A stretch of 5,188 nt of DNA from Bacteroidales bacterium (GTDB lineage Bacteria; Bacteroidota; Bacteroidia; Bacteroidales; Paludibacteraceae), in assembly GCA_900766775.1 (NCBI GenBank), contig CAAFXN010000113.1:1-5188 (forward strand). Reading direction: 5' to 3'. The position numbers and the translations under genes are program-made. Every line of letters starts with the position of its first letter. Within the stretch, counting starts at the first letter, position 1. Shown here in pieces: positions 1 through 3,040 of this stretch. The notes below the pieces were generated by a model that worked only from the letters and a program-made list of their open reading frames with translations, did no database searches and was not told where the DNA came from.

Positions 1-1
1 A

Positions 2-289
2 TCCACCGCCACCCTCTTCTCGTCCATGGGCGCCGCACGCAAGTACGACCCAGCGCGCATAGAGGTGGCGGAGTTCTGGAAGGTGCACGGTTGCCCCCTC
101 GCAAGGGCACTGCGCACACGCATGAAGAAAGCCGACTTGCTGCCTGCAAAGAAGTTCCTCTGCGCTTTCTCGCCGGAAATATCCGCCGACAGCGGCACCC
201 TCGCACCAGTGGTCGGCACCTTCGGCTTCCGCCTCGCCGCTGAAGTAGTGAAAGATATCCTCAAAAACAATACTAACTACTCCGAATAA
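2..289 (+). CDS. tcdA: tRNA threonylcarbamoyladenosine dehydratase, C-terminal part (5' end outside window)
   Basis: TcdA is an E1-like (ThiF/MoeB/HesA) cytoplasmic enzyme. It uses ATP to cyclise N6-threonylcarbamoyladenosine at position 37 of ANN-decoding tRNAs to the cyclic form. The frame is open from base 2, so the gene starts upstream; the ATG at 26 lies inside the conserved SSMGA segment and is not the start. The visible 95 residues match the family's C-terminal pattern: SSMGAARKYDPARI, then the segment GCPLARALRTRMKK, then the FSPE segment that corresponds to the VFSTE of typical members, and the closing VGTFGFRLAAEVVKDIL helix region. The Rossmann ATP-binding half and catalytic cysteine are not in the window. 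The stop is TAA at 287-289, and the metal transporter begins 112 bp downstream. Recognition is from remembered family motifs. A related ThiF-family protein is possible but less likely. Confidence 0.85.
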   Translation, partial: STATLFSSMGAARKYDPARIEVAEFWKVHGCPLARALRTRMKKADLLPAKKFLCAFSPEISADSGTLAPVVGTFGFRLAAEVVKDILKNNTNYSE

Positions 290-336
290 TCAGAATAATC
301 CGATTACTCAGAATTTGCAGACCCCCACAACGCACT

Positions 337-396
337 CATAATTCATAATTCATAATTATAGTTGCCCTCATAATTCTTAATTCTTAATTCATAATT
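337..396. repeat. AT-rich heptamer tandem array
   Basis: Three perfect copies of CATAATT (337-343, 344-350, 351-357) are followed by an 11-bp interruption. Four more units then follow (369-375 CATAATT, 376-382 and 383-389 CTTAATT, 390-396 CATAATT). The array fills most of the spacer between tcdA and the transporter gene and ends six bases before the transporter ATG, so it would form its 5' leader. The 5' part of the spacer also has a loose direct repeat, TACTCCGAAT at 278-287 and TACTCAGAAT at 305-314. Its function is unknown. No good Bacteroidota promoter was found here: TATAGTTG at 357-364 is close to a -7 element but lacks a TTTG partner at the right distance. Confidence 0.85.
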
Positions 397-401
397 ACCT
401 C

Positions 402-1310
402 ATGCCAACCCGAGTTCAACGCATTACCCGAATCACAGTATTCGGTACCATTGTTAATACGCTTTTGTTAGCGTTCAAGTTCTTAGCCGGTATATTAGGC
501 GGTTCGGCAGCCATGTTAGCAGACGCAGTGCACTCGCTGTCCGACTTCCTGACGGACATCGTGGTGCTGGTCTTTGTGAAAATCAGCAATCGTCCCGCCG
601 ACCGCAAGCACTCGTACGGCTATGGCAAGTACGAGACCTTGGCGACGCTCTGCATTGGCATAGCGCTGTTGGCAGTCGGTATCGGTATCGCTGTGGATGG
701 CGTGGAGAAAATCATCCAAGTGTGGAATGGTGAGACGCTGGCGCAACCCGGGTGGATTGCTTTCTGGGCAGCCATTGCCAGTATCGCGCTCAAAGAACTG
801 ACCTATTGGCTCACCATACGGGTCGCCAAGCAGGTGGATTCCGAAGCCCTCCGAGCCAATGCGTGGCACCATCGCTCCGACGCCCTCTCGTCCATCGGCA
901 CAGGATTAGGTATCGGAGGTGCTATCCTTTTGGGGCAGCGATGGACTATCCTCGACCCCATCGCGGCACTCGTTGTGTCGGTGTTCATCGTGCTCACTGC
1001 CCTGCGGCTCACCTACGGTGCCATTGGCGAGTTCTTAGAGCAGAGCCTGCCCGAGGAGAACGAGAATGAGATTCGCGCCATTGTCGCTGCGGACAAAGAA
1101 CTCAGCGAGTTGCACCACCTCTGCACGCGCCGCCTCGGCAACCGCGTTGCGATAGAGATGCACCTGCGTATGCCCGGCAACACGCCCCTCACCATCGCCC
1201 ACAAGCACGCCTCTGCCATCGAGCAGCAACTCAAACAACGCTTCGGCGACCAGACGCACATCAACATACACCTCGAACCCACCAAAGTAAACGGCAAATA
1301 CGAGGAATAA
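402..1310 (+). CDS. Cation diffusion facilitator (CDF) family divalent metal transporter
   Basis: CDF proteins are inner-membrane antiporters that export Zn2+, Fe2+, Mn2+, Co2+ or Cd2+ in exchange for protons. They act as dimers with a cytoplasmic metal-binding C-terminal domain. The 302-residue length is normal for the family. Transmembrane segments are apparent near residues 11-33, 37-60, 80-100, 116-138, 160-178 and 183-205. The transport site is intact: H44-x3-D48 in helix 2 and H156-x3-D160 in helix 5, an HD-HD set usual for Zn2+ (family knowledge). The loop PADRKHSYGYGK (65-76) aligns with the YiiP interhelical site. D67 and H70 are kept, but Y74 replaces the third histidine, so that site may bind weakly. 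The C-terminal domain (about 209-293) has several histidines (H238, H254, H267, H269, H286, H290). ATG 402 is the first start after an in-frame TAA at 378-380. Metal specificity cannot be fixed from sequence. Confidence 0.93.
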   Translation: MPTRVQRITRITVFGTIVNTLLLAFKFLAGILGGSAAMLADAVHSLSDFLTDIVVLVFVKISNRPADRKHSYGYGKYETLATLCIGIALLAVGIGIAVDGVEKIIQVWNGETLAQPGWIAFWAAIASIALKELTYWLTIRVAKQVDSEALRANAWHHRSDALSSIGTGLGIGGAILLGQRWTILDPIAALVVSVFIVLTALRLTYGAIGEFLEQSLPEENENEIRAIVAADKELSELHHLCTRRLGNRVAIEMHLRMPGNTPLTIAHKHASAIEQQLKQRFGDQTHINIHLEPTKVNGKYEE

Positions 1311-1331
1311 CCAACGGACTTTCTCGAGACC

Positions 1332-1386
1332 TTCCCGTACTATTCCCGTGCTATTCCCGTACAATTCCCGTACAATTCCTGTACTA
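1332..1386. repeat. 11-bp tandem repeat, five copies
   Basis: Five end-to-end units of consensus TTCCCGTACTA occur at 1332-1342, 1343-1353 (one change, GTGCTA), 1354-1364 and 1365-1375 (both ending ACAA) and 1376-1386 (TTCCTGTACTA). A partial TTC follows. The array starts 21 bp after the stop of the metal transporter and ends 77 bp before the next ATG. The 11-bp period is close to one helical turn, so every unit presents the same DNA face. That would suit cooperative protein binding, but it could also simply be slipped-strand expansion. No role is known to me. Confidence 0.9.
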
Positions 1387-1414
1387 TTCAGCCGACAGTG
1401 CCGAGACTTCAAGC

Positions 1415-1430
1415 AGTGATTCCCATCACT
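1415..1430. other. Short perfect inverted repeat in the leader of the membrane-protein gene
   Basis: AGTGAT at 1415-1420 and ATCACT at 1425-1430 are perfectly complementary around a TCCC loop. Only three Ts follow, so it is a poor intrinsic terminator for the upstream gene. It could be a small operator or an mRNA hairpin 33 bp before ATG 1464. A 6-bp stem may also occur by chance. No Bacteroidota-type promoter is visible between 1311 and 1463. Confidence 0.3.
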
Positions 1431-1463
1431 TTCCGCTGTTCTCCATCCTAACTACACCATACC

Positions 1464-2684
1464 ATGAAACAAAACACAAAGCGCTCACCGCTCAGCCAAA
1501 AACTCCGTAAAACACTCTCCCCCATCCTTTGCCTGCTCGCCGTTATCGGCTTGTTTACCTATCTGGCATGGGTGATGGGGCTCGCTAACGCCCTCAACAC
1601 CATCATGAACACGGCGCACGACCTCCTGCTCAACACCGTCTTCTACCTGATGGGTATCTGTGTCATCACGAGCGCCATCGGACGCTTGTTCGTAGATTTC
1701 GGGGTGGTAACGCTCTTGGAGAAACTGCTGCGACCGCTCATGCGCCCGCTCTTCAACCTCCCGGGCGTGGCATCCTTGGGCGCCGCCATGACTTTCCTTT
1801 CCGACAACCCTGCCATCATCTCGTTGGCGAAAGACCCGCAGTTCAAGCGTTACTTCCGCAAGTACGAGTATATCTCGCTCACCAATTTCGGCACGGCGTT
1901 CGGCATGGGACTGCTCGTCATGGTCTTCATGGTCGGGCATGGCTTCATCGCCGCCCCGCTGGTAGGCTTGTGCGGTGCTTTCTGCGGCTGCATCGTCTCC
2001 ACCCGCCTCATGCAACGCTTCATACTAAAACAATACCCCCACTATAAAGAAGAGCAAGCCCAAGACCCACCCCAGCCCTCCCTACAAAGGGAGGGAGAGA
2101 ATAAATTACCTTCGTCTATAGAAACTAATCTTTCTCCCTCCCTTTGTAGGGAGGGCAGGGGTGGGTCTTCTGTCTTCCTCCGCATCCTCAACGCTCTCTT
2201 GGACGGCGGCAAAGCAGGTGTGGAGGTCGGTATTGCCATCATCCCGGGCGTGTTGATTATCTCCACGCTGGTCATGGTGCTCACTTTCGGCGCGGGCACA
2301 GACGGCTACACGGGTGCCGCCTACCAGGGTACGGCGCTCTTGCCGTGGCTCGCAGGGAAAATCTCTTTTGTCTTCGACTGGCTCTTTGGCTTGCAAGACC
2401 CGCACCTCGTAGCCTTCCCCATCACCGCACTGGGTGCCGTCGGCGCTGCCTTGGGGCTCATCCCCTCCTTCATGGAGCAGGGTTGGATAGACGGCAACGC
2501 CATCGCGGTCTTCACCGCCATCGGCATGTGCTGGAGCGGCTTCCTCAGCACCCACACCGCCATGCTCGACTCTATCGGATACCGCCAACTCACCTCCAAA
2601 GCCATCCTCGCCCACACCATCGGCGGCATCACCGCCGCCTTCGCCGCCCACTGGCTCTTCGTACTGCTATCCCTGCTGCTATGA
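1464..2684 (+). CDS. CD0519/CD1768-like membrane protein with nucleoside-recognition (Gate) domain
   Basis: This is a 406-residue polytopic inner-membrane protein of a family related to the Gate domain of nucleoside transporters and spore-maturation proteins. Its substrate is not established. After a basic N-terminus, hydrophobic segments occur near 19-40, 52-75, 137-157, 158-180, 253-276, 290-310, 315-335, 341-362 and 380-405. Family-like signatures include NTIMNTAHDLLLNTVF (45-60), the FLSDNPAIISLAKD segment (111-124), LTNFGTAFGMGL (139-150) and the IIPGVLIISTLVMVLTFG segment (259-276). Residues 200-236, rich in P, S, R, E and G, are encoded by a palindromic repeat element and look like an insertion in the loop between the two membrane halves. 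The frame stays open through it. ATG 1464 is supported by an in-frame TAA at 1449-1451. The gene is GC-rich (37 of 60 bases at 2461-2520) and ends at TGA 2682-2684. The family call rests on remembered similarity. Confidence 0.82.
   Translation: MKQNTKRSPLSQKLRKTLSPILCLLAVIGLFTYLAWVMGLANALNTIMNTAHDLLLNTVFYLMGICVITSAIGRLFVDFGVVTLLEKLLRPLMRPLFNLPGVASLGAAMTFLSDNPAIISLAKDPQFKRYFRKYEYISLTNFGTAFGMGLLVMVFMVGHGFIAAPLVGLCGAFCGCIVSTRLMQRFILKQYPHYKEEQAQDPPQPSLQREGENKLPSSIETNLSPSLCREGRGGSSVFLRILNALLDGGKAGVEVGIAIIPGVLIISTLVMVLTFGAGTDGYTGAAYQGTALLPWLAGKISFVFDWLFGLQDPHLVAFPITALGAVGAALGLIPSFMEQGWIDGNAIAVFTAIGMCWSGFLSTHTAMLDSIGYRQLTSKAILAHTIGGITAAFAAHWLFVLLSLLL
2062..2169. repeat. 108-bp in-frame palindromic (REP/BIME-like) element inside a coding region
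   Basis: Arms 2062-2100 and 2131-2169 pair over 39 bp with one mismatch (A2074/A2157) and one G-T pair (G2099/T2132), around a 30-bp AT-rich centre. Each arm is itself a hairpin: CCCTCCCT and AGGGAGGG around ACAA (2076-2095) and around TTGT (2136-2155). The length is exactly 36 codons. In the host frame both arms encode a similar peptide, PSLQREGE and PSLCREGR, at residues 205-212 and 225-232. Because of the symmetry, the opposite strand is also open and also reads PSLQREGE and PSLCREG. The structure resembles paired REP sequences, and the protein-coding placement recalls the Rickettsia palindromic elements. Mobility is inferred from structure only; no target-site duplication is visible. Confidence 0.88.
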
Positions 2685-2691
2685 AGACACC

Positions 2692-2712
2692 AACCACTAA
2701 CCACTAACCACT
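2692..2712. repeat. AACCACT heptamer, three perfect copies
   Basis: AACCACT occurs at 2692-2698, 2699-2705 and 2706-2712, starting seven bases after the stop of the membrane-protein gene. It is the third short tandem array in the window, one in each intergenic spacer. It does not form a hairpin. The T-run at 2724-2731 that follows has no stem before it, so there is no convincing terminator here. Confidence 0.75.
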
Positions 2713-2823
2713 GTTTACCCATATTTTTTTTGGCAAAATTGACTCATATATTAACAAAAGACTATTATTTCTGCACAGAAAACCATTAAAAATGTAATCT
2801 TTTTCGTAAAAATTACACAATTA
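2713..2823. other. AT-rich spacer without recognisable gene
   Basis: This is a strongly AT-rich stretch between the AACCACT array and the promoter of the secreted-protein gene. It holds an eight-T run and several A/T tracts but no credible coding frame, RNA gene or terminator. The reverse-strand frame crossing it lacks any family resemblance and runs through the promoter and terminator, so it is not called. The A/T tracts just upstream of the promoter could act as an upstream promoter element, but that is inference. Confidence 0.5.
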
Positions 2824-2855
2824 TTTGCATATATAAAAAATAAGTAGTACCTTTG
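2824..2855 (+). promoter_or_regulatory. Bacteroidota-type promoter (-33 TTTG, -7 TACCTTTG)
   Basis: TTTG at 2824-2827 is followed after 20 bp by TACCTTTG at 2848-2855. This fits the Bacteroidota primary-sigma consensus TTTG, about 19-21 bp, TAnnTTTG without a mismatch in the fixed bases. Transcription would be expected to start near 2860-2863, giving a leader of about 180 nt before the ATG at 3041. It is the only promoter of this quality I found in the window. It points to the secreted-protein gene or to a small RNA in its leader. Confidence 0.8.
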
Positions 2856-2887
2856 CGCCGCAGGTTGACAATACCCCTGTTGTTCCC

Positions 2888-2930
2888 AAACGCACCAATT
2901 TAGACGGTCGTCTAAACTGTTGCGTTTTTT
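2888..2930 (+). terminator. Intrinsic terminator-like hairpin in the leader
   Basis: Arms 2888-2906 and 2909-2927 pair over 19 positions with two mismatches (A2898/C2917 and C2895/T2920). The T-run 2925-2930 follows. In RNA the tip would open to a GGUC tetraloop. The T-run is only on the + strand side, so it would act on rightward transcription. It lies about 30 nt after the predicted start of the only nearby promoter. It is therefore not a simple terminator for the membrane-protein gene, whose stop is about 200 bp away on the other side of that promoter. Confidence 0.6.
2893..2922. repeat. Palindromic repeat, copy 1
   Basis: This 30-bp palindrome forms the core of the terminator hairpin. 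It matches a second copy 73 bp downstream at 25 of 30 positions. The shared core on each side is TTTAGACG and its near-complement around a 2-bp centre (GT here, AC in copy 2). The dyad layout could also suit a dimeric DNA-binding protein or a site-specific recombinase. Confidence 0.75.
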
Positions 2931-2965
2931 ATGCCTTTTCCCCACTGTTTTCTACCTCTTTTATG

Positions 2966-2995
2966 CACCAGTTTAGACGACCGTTTAAACTGGTG
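2966..2995. repeat. Palindromic repeat, copy 2
   Basis: Arms CACCAGTTTAGACG (2966-2979) and CGTTTAAACTGGTG (2982-2995) pair over 14 bp with one G-T pair. This is a better stem than copy 1 within the same 14 bp. It is not followed by a clean T-run, so it is unlikely to terminate transcription. It ends 45 bp before ATG 3041. The G-T pair and the differences from copy 1 leave the stem largely intact, which hints that structure is kept. Confidence 0.75.
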
Positions 2996-3040
2996 TTCTA
3001 ATTTATATATTTTATTCATTAACTAAAAACCAAATGATGT

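Larger units (their letters stand above)
2861..3040 (+). promoter_or_regulatory. Long structured 5' leader, possible attenuator or small RNA
   Basis: The region between the predicted transcription start and the ATG carries an intrinsic-terminator structure at 2888-2930 and a second related palindrome at 2966-2995. No other Bacteroidota promoter is evident between the terminator and the gene, so full-length mRNA would need readthrough. Bases 2909-2925 (descending arm of the terminator) can instead pair with 2963-2979 over 17 positions, with one mismatch and one G-U. That is an antiterminator-type alternative. If termination dominates, the product would be a small RNA of about 70 nt. The pairing is seen directly; the regulatory role is inference. 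Confidence 0.4.

Noticed and set aside
357..364. TATAGTTG as a possible -7 promoter element for the metal transporter
   Set aside because: It has one mismatch to TAnnTTTG, and no TTTG lies 19-21 bp upstream; it also partly overlaps the heptamer array.
1035..1412. Reverse-strand open frame of 125 codons with a repetitive N-terminus
   Set aside because: It is a shadow of the metal-transporter gene; its repeated start (copies of STGIVRE-like peptide) is only the 11-bp array read on the other strand.
2062..2169. CRISPR repeat or intrinsic terminator as an explanation of the palindrome
   Set aside because: There is no regular repeat-spacer series, and the hairpin lies inside an open reading frame with no T-run after it.
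2042..2299. Reverse-strand open frame containing PSLQREGE and PSLCREG
   Set aside because: It is open because the palindromic element reads alike on both strands; the rest is antisense to a well-supported membrane-protein gene.
2865..2870. TTGACA, resembling an E. coli sigma70 -35 box
   Set aside because: No TATAAT-like partner lies about 17 bp downstream, and the adjacent Bacteroidota-type promoter explains the site better.
2751..2945. Reverse-strand open frame of 64 codons in the spacer
   Set aside because: It crosses the promoter and the terminator hairpin, has no family resemblance, and its composition follows the AT-rich spacer.
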